This document shows positions 47,067-58,438 of a DNA stretch of 64,000 bases, piece by piece (positions within the stretch are counted from its first letter, which is position 1; the number at the start of each line of letters is the position of its first letter). The notes under the pieces were generated by a model. It saw only the letters and a program-made list of their open reading frames with translations, ran no database searches and was not told where the DNA came from. Origin of the DNA: Cephalotrichum gorgonifer (taxonomy: Eukaryota > Ascomycota > Sordariomycetes > Microascales > Microascaceae); NCBI GenBank assembly GCA_900312665.1, contig ONZQ02000004.1, forward strand, positions 618,047-682,046. Direction: 5' to 3'. The position numbers were made by a program, and so were the translations under genes.

Positions 47067-48522
47067 TCATGGCGTTCCGAACCCCTTACCCAAAAGCTCA
47101 CTCCCTACCTCCTGAATCAACTTCTCCTCCGGGAACCCCTTCTTTCCCACAACCGTAGCCTGTGCCTCTAGAGTCCTCAGCAAATCCGCAAGTTCACCGT
47201 CTACGGGAGATCCGTAGACAAGATGTCCTAGCGCGGCGAGCATGCCGTGCAGCGCCTCCGCTGACTCCTCCTCCTGCTGGATGGCCTCCAGTGCCGACGC
47301 CGCCAACTCGATCTGGTCCGCCTCTGGCAAGGGATTCCCGTGGGGGTGTTTCCCATCCCGCACGCGCCGATGGGCGAGGATGAGGTTGAACATTAGGGAG
47401 GCGGCTGCGACGCGAGTGTTCGTATGCGCGTCGTCAAGGAAGCTGGAGGAGATGAGGCGGACGATTTGGACCCTTTGGGCTTCGGTAGATAGTATCTCGT
47501 CGGCGTAGAGGGGGGATGTGAATAGGTTGCAGGCCATCTGGAGGGTGACGAGCCGGAGTGCGTAGGGACAGCTGGCCGCCTCGAGGACGACCTCGAGGAC
47601 GCTAGAGATCGTCTCGTGATTTTTCTCCTCCGCGAAGAAGGCACTTATCCTGGGATCCACGAGGGCACACCGGAATAGGTCTACCACAGAAAATAGGACT
47701 TCCAATGGCAAGGAGCGCACCGACTGCTGTACGAAAAGGGCGACCCTTTTCACGTCGGGGAGGGTGGCATTCGCCGCACCCGAGGTGTCTCGCGCTTCAA
47801 TAAATGTCTTCAGATCGGCCACGGCGGGATCTTGAGCGGCGGACCCCATCTTGGCCAAGAGTTTGGGGATGGGCGGCGTTTTGGAATATACCACTGGCTC
47901 TTTGGGCGCATTGACAAAGGTGGGAAGGTTGAGTTGCTGATGAGGATGCCCTCTCCTCTCTTGGCCATTAGATACAGGAGCGGCCCCGTTGTTATTCTGG
48001 ATGCCGAGGATCGACCCGGTCTGTCTGGCGGCGTTGACATTTTGGGTAAGGTGAGGGAGCAGCATCCTACCCATGGGAGAATCCAGCACAGCTTGCGGCA
48101 AGTTTAAGATGTGGTCTGGTATTCCCTTGCCCACTAAGAAGGTAGCAAACGAGTCTGTGAAGTTGTTACAGTTGTGTCTGAACAAGTCATATGCCTGTGG
48201 GAACGAGGGTCAGCAGGTCCTGGCTTCGATCGACATAGGATAGGCCTACCTCCGCTGTGAAGATCGGTCTCAGAGAGTCAAGGTACTCGTCGATGACATC
48301 CAGAGGGAGCTCCGTCTTGCCCAGGTAGAGGCGTTCTAGAGGTCGGCCAAGGTGCGAGCTCCCGGGGACAATATCTACGATACCACCGTCGTAAACATAT
48401 TCACGGCCGTTCAGCTCGATAGATGTGTGGTAGATGGCATCGACTTGGAACCCCAGGATACCCATGGACATGTTGCGCGCAAGGCCCTGCGAGAGGTCGT
48501 AGACGAGGAGGTGGACATCCAT
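47067..48522 (-). CDS. PPPDE (DeSI-type) peptidase with PUL domain
   Basis: Two exons, 48522-48250 and 48194-47067, give 466 aa. The N-terminal ~150 residues are a PPPDE/DeSI papain-like isopeptidase domain: MDVHLLVYDLSQGLARNMS, the catalytic His in IYHTSIELNGREYVYDGGI, and the catalytic Cys in LFRHNCNNFTDSFATFL. DeSI enzymes remove SUMO or ubiquitin-like modifiers. The C-terminal ~280 residues (PPIPKLLAKMG through LFTSPLYADEIL and LMFNLILAHRR) form the helical PUL repeat fold known to bind Cdc48/p97. Many fungal relatives carry a thioredoxin domain between these parts. Here the linker is only Asn/Gln/His-rich and no CxxC is seen. A role in Cdc48-linked modifier turnover is inferred. Confidence 0.88.
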
Positions 48523-49667
48523 GCTGCTCAGCGGACGAGATAAGTCTCGAGACGGATGTTGAATAATAACGGCTGTCCCACGTAATGGACGAAAGGTCCA
48601 CGACGTCGAGAATGAAAATATAAGGGGAAGGGGATAAATGTACTATCCCTCCCTAGTGAAGAGTATCCGCAGGTACTGACAGTGGAGTGCTGTTAAGAAT
48701 AGTCGTTATCCTCGCAAGTGGCAGATGAGGTGTTGAGGTTGCGGGTGAGTCGGATACTTCAATACCACTGATAGACAACCTCAAAGGCAGCAACAGCTTG
48801 CGACTCTCCACGATTAGAGCCTTCTACCAAAACACAGCCTTCCACTATTCTACTCCGTACTACAGCTAGCTTCCTCGGACTTTCGGGGCAGTCGCGGGAA
48901 TGAAAATAGAGTCGTCGGGTTAGGCTATCCTCTTAACGATTCTAGGGCTTGTTTGTATGTTCACTAGTAACTACTACCGCAACGGAAGTGGCGATGATGA
49001 AGGCGGACTTTGCGGGCGCGCTCTGAATCATTGGCGTGGGCTGGAACTTGTATATTCCGCACTAATAGTCCAAGCATTCGAGTTGGTGGCAAGGCACATG
49101 CATAAGCATATTAGATCTCATCTCTTCCAACCATTTAGCGCTTTGTACCTTGTACCTGAGGGATCAGGGATTTAGTACCTGAAACCTTCCCCAATATAGT
49201 AGCTAGTACCTTGTATTTTTCCAAACAGGGATCTTAATGGACACCTTTCGACGCGTATTACGGCAGTTTCACTCTTTCGAGCACCAGATTGGTCAGTAAC
49301 TTCATGTCCCACCTCCAGGTTTGGGGCAGTGGGACCCAACCCGCAGCGCCTCCCCCCTATTTCGCCTCCTTTATCTCTTAGTAAATTTTGCGCCACGTCC
49401 CCTGTCCTTGATCCATATTTTCTGCGACCAGGCAAGTCATAGGGGGCTATTTTTCAGGGAACCAAGGCTGGTAGTACAGAATTGTACCCGAATCTGTCTT
49501 TCTTCTTCTTCCCATCCTCCCTCGTTCAGCACCACCACGCCCTCGCTCCCCGTGGCTCTCGTTCTTTCATTCCTTTCTATCTTTCGTTTTACCAGGCGTT
49601 TCTCGCGCACCCACAATCCCTCGACCGATATCGAACTCGCCGCGCCTAGTCGTCCCTGACAGAGGTT
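48523..49667. other. divergent promoter region
   Basis: A 1.1-kb region between the PPPDE/PUL gene (-) and GDA1 (+). It contains repeated TAGTACC/GTACCTTGT words (49145-49215) and a pyrimidine-rich leader before GDA1. Confidence 0.5.
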
Positions 49668-51406
49668 ATGAGGAGAACATCGGTTTCGCTGCCAACGAAG
49701 CAAGTCGCACAAGACCCTTTCGAGAAGCGGGCTCGATACAGACACCAGGATCTGGGATTCTTCGCGCGTGTCAAGGCCGTCTGGATGTCTCAAGCACAGA
49801 AGACCCGCTGGGTGAAGACCACGGCGATAGTGTTCGTCGTGCTCGTCTTCTTCTACTGGCTATCGCCCAAGGGCGTGGACATCTACAATGATGGTATGTT
49901 CATGTCTCCGTTGTGTCTTTCCCTCTAGACTTGCTCGGTCTCGCGACACTGCTTTGGGCTGAATGCTGACTCGAATTACGCTCGATAGCTGGAACCAAGT
50001 CACCCTCAGGCAAGGGCCAAGTTCCCTCCGACTCTTCGTACGGATCCGACCAGTGCACGCAATCCAGCTCGCCGTCGAAGCCCATCGTCCAGTATGTATT
50101 GATGATCGACGCTGGGAGCACCGGCTCTCGCATCCACGTCTACAAGTTCAACAACTGTGGGCCTACCCCCAAGCTCGAGCACGAGGAGTTTGCGATGACC
50201 GAAAAGGAGGTTGGCGGCCTGAGCAAGTACAAGGACGACCCGGAGGCGGCCGCCCGCACCCTGGGCCCCCTCCTGGATGTCGCGATGAAGACTGTCCCCG
50301 ATGCCCTCAAGAGCTGCAGCCCCATCGCCGTCAAGGCTACGGCCGGCCTCCGCATGATCGGCAAGGAGAAGGCAGACAAGATTCTTGAAACCGTCAGGAA
50401 CAACCTGGAGACTAAGTACCCCTTCCCCGTCGTCTCTAAGGAGAAGGGCGGTGTCGCTATGATGGACGGGTCCGACGAGGGCGTCTACGCATGGATCACT
50501 GCCAACTACCTCCTCGGTAAGATCGGCGGGCCGGAAAAGACCCCCACGGCCGCCGTCTTCGATCTTGGCGGCGGGTCTACCCAGATCGTCTTCGAGCCGA
50601 GCTTCCAGGACGCCGTCGCGGGTGCCATCCCCGAGACGCTCGCCGAGGGCGACCACAAGTATGAGCTCTCCTTCGGCGGCCGCGAGTTCACCCTCTACCA
50701 GCACTCTCACCTCGGCTACGGCCTCATGGCCGCCCGTGAGGCCGTCCACCGCACCCTCGTCGAGGCCATCTACGAAGAGAAGAAGCTTACCGGCGACTGG
50801 CACACGAAGCCCGTCATCAACCCCTGCATTACCCCTGACCAGACCACCGAGGTCGAGGTCAAGCTCAGCGAGAACCACCCCCTCGGTGCAACTGCTACCT
50901 TCAACATGACCGGCCCCTCGAGCCCCTCCCCGGCGCAGTGCCGCAACCTTGCCGAGAAGATCCTCATGAAGGACGCCGAGTGCGCCCTCGCCCCCTGCTC
51001 CTTCAACGGCGTCCATCAGCCTAAGCTGTCCAAGACCTTCCCTAAGGAGGACGTCTACGCCTTCTCGTACTTCTACGACCGTACCAAGCCCCTCGGTATG
51101 CCCGACTCCTTCAACCTCCGCGAGATGCACGACCTCACCGGCACCGTATGCGCCGGAGAGCCCGGCTGGGACGTCTTCTCCAGCATCCCCGGCGCTCTCG
51201 AGGAGCTGCGCGACAGGCCCGAGTCCTGCCTTGATCTCAGCTTCATGCTGGCTCTGCTCCACACGGGATACGAGATGCCTATCGACCGGGAGGTACGCAT
51301 CGCGAAGAAGATCGACGGCAACGAGCTTGGGTGGTGCCTTGGCGCCAGCCTACCATACCTCGCCCCCGGCTCCGGCTGGGAGTGCAAGATTAAGGAGGTG
51401 TTCTAG
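49668..51406 (+). CDS. GDA1: Golgi guanosine diphosphatase
   Basis: Type II Golgi membrane apyrase that converts GDP to GMP, keeping GDP-mannose import running for protein mannosylation. Two exons, 49668-49893 and 49989-51406, give 547 aa. A short basic cytosolic tail precedes one transmembrane helix (about residues 50-66, VKTTAIVFVVLVFFYWL). The GDA1/CD39 apyrase-conserved regions are all present: DAGSTGSR (116-123), IAVKATAGLRM, YAWITANYLLGKI with the preceding Glu, and FDLGGGSTQIVFEP, with SHLGYGLMAAR also conserved. The tail includes LGWCLGASLPYLAP, the conserved GDA1 end. The Ala before GTKS is split over the intron. It is convergent with the gene at 51722. Confidence 0.95.
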
Positions 51407-51721
51407 ATTGGCCTCATTATTCCCCCTTTTTTACGAGAAAAAAGAATTTCTTCTACTATTATCTAAGTTATGGGGTGGAAATGGGGAAACGCATAGGGGC
51501 TTTAATTTTTCTTGGGTATCTATTTAATTAACGAACGGCATCAGGCCAAGAACAGGGGGGTTTTAACGTCAGTTGAACGGCAAGGGAAGAAGCACAAGTT
51601 AGGAGGGGGGGATGTTATCCAACGGCGGTGGTCTTCAGGTGTAAGACTGTGTACCAATTACTCATTTCTAATGAAGAAGAAAGAGAGAGAAAGAGACTCT
51701 TCTTAACGAAAATCCTGATCA
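51407..51721. other. intergenic between convergent genes
   Basis: Short 3' flank of GDA1 and the MoxR-like gene. T-rich tract and AG-rich stretch (51672-51700). Nothing else is visible. Confidence 0.5.
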
Positions 51722-53033
51722 TTACACCGGAGCTGTGACCATACCCAGGACATCCTCGATCACGTCCTCCGGGCCAATGCCCTCCAGCAGCACCTCGACG
51801 GCACGGATGTCGCTCCCCCACTGTACACTCCTCTCCTCCGCCGGCGCCGCTATCTCGATCCGGTGGAGGTAGACCTTCCTTGCGGCGAGGGCGACGAGCG
51901 CGGGCGTGACGAAGTCGATGCCGTGGAGGGGTGCGAGGCACCGCATTAGCTGGTCGAAGTGCTTCGTGGCGGCATAGGAGATGCCGCCGGCCACGGCGCG
52001 GTGGATGCGTAGGAAGGAAACGAGGTTCATCTGGTAGCGGTGGACGTCTATATCTAGGCGGGTCGTCCGGCTTAGGGAGGCTAGGCGGCTTATATCCTAT
52101 TATGGGATGGGAGTCAGTATTGTGACCCCAATACGCTTCCGCGGGAGGCGGGGAGGAGGGCTTACGCCTTCGGAGAGTAGGGGTTCGGCGCTCTGGTCGT
52201 TATTAGGACCGCCGGGCGTACTCCTCTTCACCACGCTCGCCGTCGAGGCCGTCTCGGCATCTTCTCCCCATCCCTCGCCCCCCTCAGCCTCCTCTAGGTA
52301 GGGGAGCCCATCCTCGACGTCGTGCCAGTGCGCCAAGAAGAAGAAGTCGTTCAGGTGAGGCGTGACGCGCGCGGCGCCGCCGGACTCGGCGCCCAGTAAC
52401 GGTACGAATAGGAAGGTCTTGGGAGCCGTCTGCACCGCCGTGCGGGTGAATATCCTCCGGGTCCGGAGGAGTTCGAGGGCCTGTATCTGGACTGCTTTCG
52501 GCGCGCGGTCGAGGTTACGGGCGAGGACGACCTCGGGGATGAAGAGGGTCTGGCCGGACTGGCCGGGTGAGGTCGGGTGCGGTATTATCGGCGAGAGGGG
52601 GGCGATGCCGGAGCGGGAGTGAGGGTTGAAGTAGGAGGCATCTGAGCGGGATTTAAAGGGGGAGGAGGACCGGGTTGGGTGGGGGGTTGGAGTGTTGGGG
52701 AGGAGGAGAGCGGCGACGAAGTCATCGAGGGTCGTGGTGGGGCAGCAGTTGATTACGACGGACACGAGGCCGAAGGTCTTTGATGCTATCTGTATACAAC
52801 ACGAGTTAATTCGGAGCCTGATAGAAGTGTGGGGTTAGGGGCCAGGGCTGGGGAGAAAGGGACGGGCGAGACCAAGGCTTGATACGAACAAATTGAAGCT
52901 CTTGCACGAGGTCGTCGAGGGCCGAGGGGATCGAGCTGATGATGCAATGCTCGCGGCTCATCAGACAAAGGAGGAAGGCTAGCTCCAGGTCGCTCAGGCC
53001 TTGGGCCTTTCCGAATAAGTCTTCATCCGCCAT
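51722..53033 (-). CDS. degenerate MoxR/Mg-chelatase-like protein
   Basis: Three exons, 53033-52890, 52789-52166 and 52096-51722, give 380 aa. The N-terminus (MADEDLFGKAQGLSDLELAFLLCLMS) and the segment VVLARNLDRAPKAVQIQALELLRTRRI recall the Walker B-to-arginine-finger part of MoxR/ChlI AAA+ ATPases. The C-terminal helical part (SFLRIHRAVAGGISYAATKHFDQLMRCLAPLHG, FVTPALVALAARKVY) is like their lid domain. I see no Walker A P-loop; the place where it should be (VVINCCPTTTLDDF) lacks GxxGxGK. Fungal relatives are commonly labelled magnesium chelatase, though fungi make no chlorophyll. ATPase activity is therefore doubtful and the role unknown. The first intron uses a weak GTTCGT donor. Confidence 0.8.
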
Positions 53034-53895
53034 TGAAACTGATTGGCGACCGGGGTTCCATTAGAGCTGAAGGGGAGCGGGTGGTCGCTTCACCCTGACC
53101 AGCAGCTGCGGCGAGCCTGATGTCTTCCAGGCATCTTGACGTACTTCGGCTGTTCACCGTCGGTGTGCTTCCTCCACAGGAAAAGGAAGACCGGCTGAGC
53201 ACATTCATGCCTTGGTCGGAAAGGTGGGGCGAATACTAGGTACGGGGGTCAATGTTAACTAGCTAGGTACGTTCCTATCCGTACTCCAGTACCTGACGCC
53301 TACCTGACCACCATCCAATGGTGGGCTCTCATGTGCTGGTTGACTCATCAGGAGCATGTCCACCTTCACTATTTAGCATCACGTGTGATGTATTACCCGT
53401 TTGGCCGGTGACGCCATGCCGAGCTCAGTGGCCGTCACAGCGTTCCTGAGTTCCCCACAGCATGCAGGAATCCCGCCCTTGCCGCCACAGATAGGCGGCC
53501 CAAATGGGGTCGGGCAATGTATGATTAGCCGATAAGACCCCTAACAGCAGCTTTCCTTACCGCCCTCAGCCTCCAGTCTCCAGCCTCCATCCTCTTCAGC
53601 CTCCAACCTCCGTCTTTGTCAACCTCGATACTCCCCATCACTTACGCACGAGTCCAATCCCGAGTCTTTAGCGTACCAAGCACCCTTGTGACCAGGCAAC
53701 AACAGATCGAGCTTGTTTTAAAATATCGCCGCCTCCCCTCGGCTTCCTGTATTTCCGATACCCTTGATTTTCCACGTGAGACATCGCGAGTAGCTGCCCA
53801 AAAAGCAACACATTAGGAGCTCGGTCGCAGAAGCTCCCATCCGACGTTCATCGACGTTAATACCGCCACGCCAACACAAAAAACCACAACTCACC
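53034..53895. other. divergent promoter region
   Basis: Lies between the MoxR-like gene (-) and YPT7 (+). It includes a CTCC/CAGCCTCCA-type pyrimidine repeat (about 53564-53615) in the presumed YPT7 leader. Confidence 0.5.
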
Positions 53896-54888
53896 ATGTC
53901 GACCAGGAAGAAGGTTCTCCTCAAGGTTCGCACGCATCGCCCTGACGACACCGGCCATCGGAGCTAGGAGGCGCTGACGAGAAATGTTGTTGCGCAGATT
54001 ATCGTTCTTGGGGACAGTGGGGTTGGGAAGACGAGCTTGATGAACCAATATGTATGGTGCCTTATTCCCCATGAAGAATAGGGGTTGATCCCGCCCGGCG
54101 CGCCGTTGTCTAACTCGCGAGTGAATTAGGTCAACAAGAAGTTCAGCGGGAGCTATAAGGCGACCATCGGTGCCGATTTCCTCACGCGAGAGGTCCTCGT
54201 TGACGACCGCCAAGTCACCATGCAGGTACGGAACGGAATATACACTCGCTAGGGGCCAGGAATATATATACGGAAGGACGGTCCTGCTAACACTGTGGGC
54301 TGCTGATTAGCTGTGGGATACCGCGGGCCAGGAGAGATTCCAGTCCCTAGGAGTCGCCTTCTACCGCGGGGCCGACTGCTGCGTCCTGGTCTTCGACGTC
54401 AACAACTCCAAGAGCTTCGACGCACTAGACAGCTGGAGGGACGAGTTCCTAATCCAGGCGTCACCGCGGGACCCCGAGAACTTCCCATTCGTATGTTCAT
54501 ACCCCCCGACAATGGAGTTTGGGACCAAAAAGATCACGACTAATATGCGGGACAGGTGGTTCTCGGGAACAAAGTCGATGTCGAGGAAAGCAAGCGCGTC
54601 ATCTCGACGAAGCGCGCGATGACCTTTTGCCAGTCCAAGGGTGGAGTCCCGTACTTCGAGACGAGTGCCAAGGAGGCCATCAATGTCGAACAGGCTTTCG
54701 AGGGTGAGCCCCCCCCTTCCCCCCCCCAAAAAAAAGGTCAACCGTAGAGGAACAATACAGTGACTAACGCTGCTACAGTGATTGCCCGAAACGCCCTCGC
54801 ACAAGAAGAGTCTGAGGAGTTTAGCGGTGACTTCCAGGATCCCATCAACATCCACATCGACAACGACCGTGATGGGTGCGCATGTTAA
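53896..54888 (+). CDS. YPT7: Rab7-type small GTPase
   Basis: Late-endosome/vacuole Rab that recruits the HOPS complex for vacuole fusion. Six exons (53896-53925, 53998-54051, 54130-54225, 54311-54490, 54556-54703, 54779-54888) give 205 aa. GTPase motifs are intact: GDSGVGKT (15-22), the effector region SYKATIGADFLTRE with switch I Thr, WDTAGQERFQSLG, GNKVDVE and ETSAKEA. The Rab7 signature YRGADCCVLVFDV is present. The C-terminus DRDGCAC provides the double-cysteine geranylgeranylation site. One intron begins with a poly-C/poly-A tract (about 54710-54736). All acceptors keep the reading frame and family sequence. Confidence 0.97.
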
Positions 54889-56297
54889 GCGGGGTTGGAT
54901 CTCGATAGGTTGATTGTTTCACGGCCATTCGTGAGGTGAAGTGAAGTCTGAAGTTTCCTGTTTCCTGATCTTTTTTTTTCATGGCTAGTTGACGGTAGCA
55001 GCCCGGGGAGAGTTATCGTGTGTCTCTAGTGAGCTGGCCGCGACAGGGTGTAGCATATTGTTTTCTGAGGCTTCCCTTTGTCTCTAGTTCCATGACGTTT
55101 TTGTTTATTACGAGGGTTTTGCGTGACGGCTGGGCGCTGACCCTACGCGCATCGGTGGAGGGACGTTGAGGGTAGAGATGTCCAGATAATATCCGTATAT
55201 TACCGATACCTGTTGTGAAAGACTTCCATTCTCTGAGAGTGACCGGTCTCGCGGAGGCCCGGGGTGAGCTCCAGGGCCACTGAATGGGTTGGAATCCGTG
55301 CGTGAGATCTGATAACCAACGATGCATACATGTGCATATGCAAGGTCATATTACGCATTTCCCTGTACGGAGAGCCCCCGAAACGCACCACAAACCCACC
55401 ATACCTTGCTAGGATGGTGAAATAGTGCATTACTTGTACAAGTGCTTGTCACGCTCCATAGGAAGCTTCGCCATAGGAAGCTTCGGATGACCACACTCTA
55501 AAGACTATTTACTTGTGCTATTAGTTAGTCCTTCCGATTTGGCTAATTCGGCCGAGATGCGTGTACACCCAGTACAGTGAGATGCTGGGTCCGCCGCCTT
55601 TGACCTAGGGATCATATCTGCCTCCAAGTATGCAATAGAGGGAGGTCTGAGGAAGGTAATAATAAACGTGCCCGAAACATGACGCCGTTGTCTACTCTGG
55701 AGTGTGCTTGTACGCTAACCAACTGGCTGAGCGTGGCGTTTCAGGATGACCTGCGCTAATCTTGAACTAGGGTCAAAATTTCGGGATACATCCCTGGTAT
55801 TGGTAGGTACCCCAATCTCCAACATACGTAATTAATGTTCGACTCCTCAAGTGCTCCATCTCAGAATCGCATATTCCTCGTACTCGTACACCTCACACCG
55901 CCCCTGCCCATCCCCCGCAGCCCGCAGCGCAACAGCAACCCAGCGAGCGACCTTACCTTTCGTCTCGCAACCGCGACCAACTTGACCGCCAGAAAGCAAT
56001 GCGGTAGTGGTAGCACGAGCCAAGCCGACGCCCACACGACCAAGCCCCGTGCCGCACACTCCGCGCTGACACCGATACCGACATTGACACCAACCACCAT
56101 CACCGACCACGAATACCCACGAGCTCCTCACGAGCTCCCCCCTGCCCCCCGCCCCCCCTTGGATGCCGCGAGGACATTACCGTCGAGCCCCGATGAAAGC
56201 GAGGACAAGGTGACATCCTAGCATCCTCTTCCCCGGGCCTTGGCTCCCGATACCATCTACCACCTCCGTTGTCGACCCGTCGGCCCCTCCAGTCGCC
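54889..56297. other. intergenic with small tandem repeat
   Basis: A 1.4-kb 3' flank of YPT7 and leader of the carrier gene. It contains a perfect 15-base tandem duplication at 55456-55485, TACTTGTACAAGTGCTTG at 55432-55449 and CTCGTACTCGTACACC near 55877. The frame at 55835-56221 is Pro/Thr-rich and ends before the carrier ATG. It is probably leader and I do not call it a gene. Confidence 0.45.
55456..55485. repeat. 15-bp perfect tandem duplication
   Basis: Two adjacent identical copies of CCATAGGAAGCTTCG, in non-coding sequence. Confidence 0.9.
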
Positions 56298-57966
56298 ATG
56301 GCACACACGGAGCCTATGCTCCCCGCGGAGCTAGCACCTTCCCAACACTCACATGGACAGCCGAGGACGTCATTCTCAGTATCGAGCACCGGCGAGGATG
56401 ACCACCGCCTCTCCTTCCAGGACTCCGAGCAGAAGCGGGGCGAGAAGTCAGACTTCCTGGAACGGTTAGGCCTAGGGCACTACGGGCGGAGGACACTCGG
56501 GATATCCTGTCTCACGATCACCGTCTTCCTCTGGACACTTGCGAACTTCTTAGCGAGTGTAGGTCCCCACCCACCCCCCCCCCCCCCTTTTTCCTTTTCT
56601 TTCCCTCCCCTCCTGGGATGGATCCCCCAACCTGGGCGTTTACGGCATGGAAACTAACAAAGTCCCCCACAGTCCATGTTCTCCGACAACTCGTACGATA
56701 AGCCCTTCCTAGTCGTCTACGTCAACAGCTCTATATTCGCCTTCTCCCTCCTAGGGATAACCCTCCGCTACATTTCCAAGCACGGGCTCGTCCACTTCAA
56801 GAACGAGGCGGCGCTGGTCTACCGCGAGTACAAGACGGGCGTCAAGTCTCACGGAGGACGCCCCTCCGACGAAGACCCCGACGCTACCGCGGGCGAGCGC
56901 CTCCTCAGCGACGACGAGGGCAGCTTCGAAGTTATCGACGCGCCGCTCGACGACGCGGATGACAAGCTCACGTTCCTGGAGACGACGAAGCTGAGCCTCG
57001 AGTTCTCCATGCTGTGGTTCATGGCGAACTACACAGCCTCGGCGTGTCTGGAGTACACCAGCGTCGCGAGCGTGACCATCCTGACGTCGACGAGCAGCGT
57101 CTGGACCCTCATCCTCTGCTCCCTCCTGCGCGTCGAGGCCTTCACGACGAGGAAGCTCATCGGCGTGCTGGCATCGCTGACGGGCGTCATACTCATCTCC
57201 ACGGTGGACCTCACCGGCAAGAGCGATGAGAACAGGGGGAACTTCCCGCACAAGACCTTTGGGCAGATCGCCCTCGGCGACGCCATGGCCCTTGTGAGCG
57301 CCATCATCTACGGCGTGTACGTGACCGTCATGAAGAGGAAGGTCGGCGACGAGAACAAGGTGAACATGCCGCTGTTCTTCGGGCTAGTGGGGATGTTCAT
57401 CCTGGTACTTCTGTGGCCCATGTTCTTCATCTTGCACTTCACGGGGATGGAGCCGGTACGTTCCCAGTATTTCACCAACTCCCCGTCCTTGAGCCGGCGG
57501 GGTGATTTCTTTTTCTTCTTCTATTCTTTCAGGTTTACTAACGTGGGACTTGTTATAGTTTGCGATGCCACCGACGGCCAGGATATGGCTGATTATCTTG
57601 GTACGTCGCCCCCCCCCTTTCTTTCCATTTCGCCCAGCCCATCTCTCCTCCTCACCGCTACCCCTGCCTTGCTAACTCCGCTACAAGGCAAACTCGATAT
57701 CCTCCTTCGTCAGCGACATTTCCTGGGCATACGCCATGCTCCTTACCACCCCGCTCGTCGTGACGGTCGGCCTGTCCCTCACGATCCCGCTGTCCCTGAT
57801 CGGGGAGATGATCACGTACAAGCAGTACTCGAGCCCCGTATACTGGGTCGGCGCGGCGATCGTGGTGTTGTCCTTCCTATTTGTCAACAACGAGAGTCGG
57901 GAGTCCACAGATGCTCCTGCCAGTGGCGGAGAGGCGGCCGGCGAAGAATCTCGGGAGGGTGTGTGA
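56298..57966 (+). CDS. EamA/SLC35F-type membrane carrier
   Basis: Four exons (56298-56558, 56673-57455, 57559-57600, 57688-57966) give 454 aa. It is a ten-helix drug/metabolite-transporter-superfamily protein resembling yeast YML018C and Thi74, located at the vacuolar membrane, and human SLC35F5. A disordered N-terminus (residues 1-55) precedes TM1 (GISCLTITVFLWTLANFLAS) and SMFSDNSYDKPFLVVYVNSS, a family hallmark. An acidic cytosolic loop (GERLLSDDEGSFEVID) follows. The repeated EamA helices include SLEFSMLWFMANYTASACLEYTSVASVTILTS, VLASLTGVILIS and ALVSAIIYGVYVTVMKRK. The 42-nt exon 3 encodes FAMPPTARIWLIIL. Substrate unknown. Intron 1 opens with a long poly-C/poly-T tract. Confidence 0.9.
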
Positions 57967-58438
57967 AGGGGTGTTTGAGATACACGGTGTGTCAATGACA
58001 TAGACGGGGGGGATATGTGTAAGAACTAGAGGGTGCCTATATACCACTTGGGCCTTTTTCAGGAGGGTGGCCATCACTGCCTTTTTCTTCTTTTTTTTTT
58101 CTTCTTCTTCTTCTTTTCTGTTTTCTTACTAGGTTGGCTAGGTTAGCATCTACCATCGAGGGGCGTTCGCGACAGGGTTGGGGCATGGTTCCTTTCAACT
58201 GGATATTGGGAGAGAAAACACGCAATGACTGGGTCTTAATTTCTATTTTGAGTTATTTAGAGCAAAGAGAACTCTGTGAGTTTAATTGGGTGAGAGTTTA
58301 ACTGGGGGGGGGCATAAGCTCCCGTTTCCGTCCTTTTCACTCTGAGTTCATTGTGCGCCTCACGCACTCGGTAGGCTGCCTACGAGTCAAGAGCCGAGTA
58401 GAAAGCCAGCGCCGAGCGAGATCGTACCCCCAGCCTTG
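57967..58438. other. intergenic between convergent genes
   Basis: Shared 3' flank of the carrier and the FAD oxidase. T/C-rich CTTCTT repeats (58082-58120) and a poly-G run (58302-58311). No gene. Confidence 0.5.

Noticed and set aside
50006..51262. 418-codon minus-strand frame opposite GDA1
   Set aside because: Mirror frame of the strongly codon-biased GDA1 exon; no family motif.
55835..56221. 128-codon Pro/Thr-rich plus-strand frame before the carrier gene
   Set aside because: Low complexity, no motif, ends just before the carrier ATG; best seen as 5' leader.
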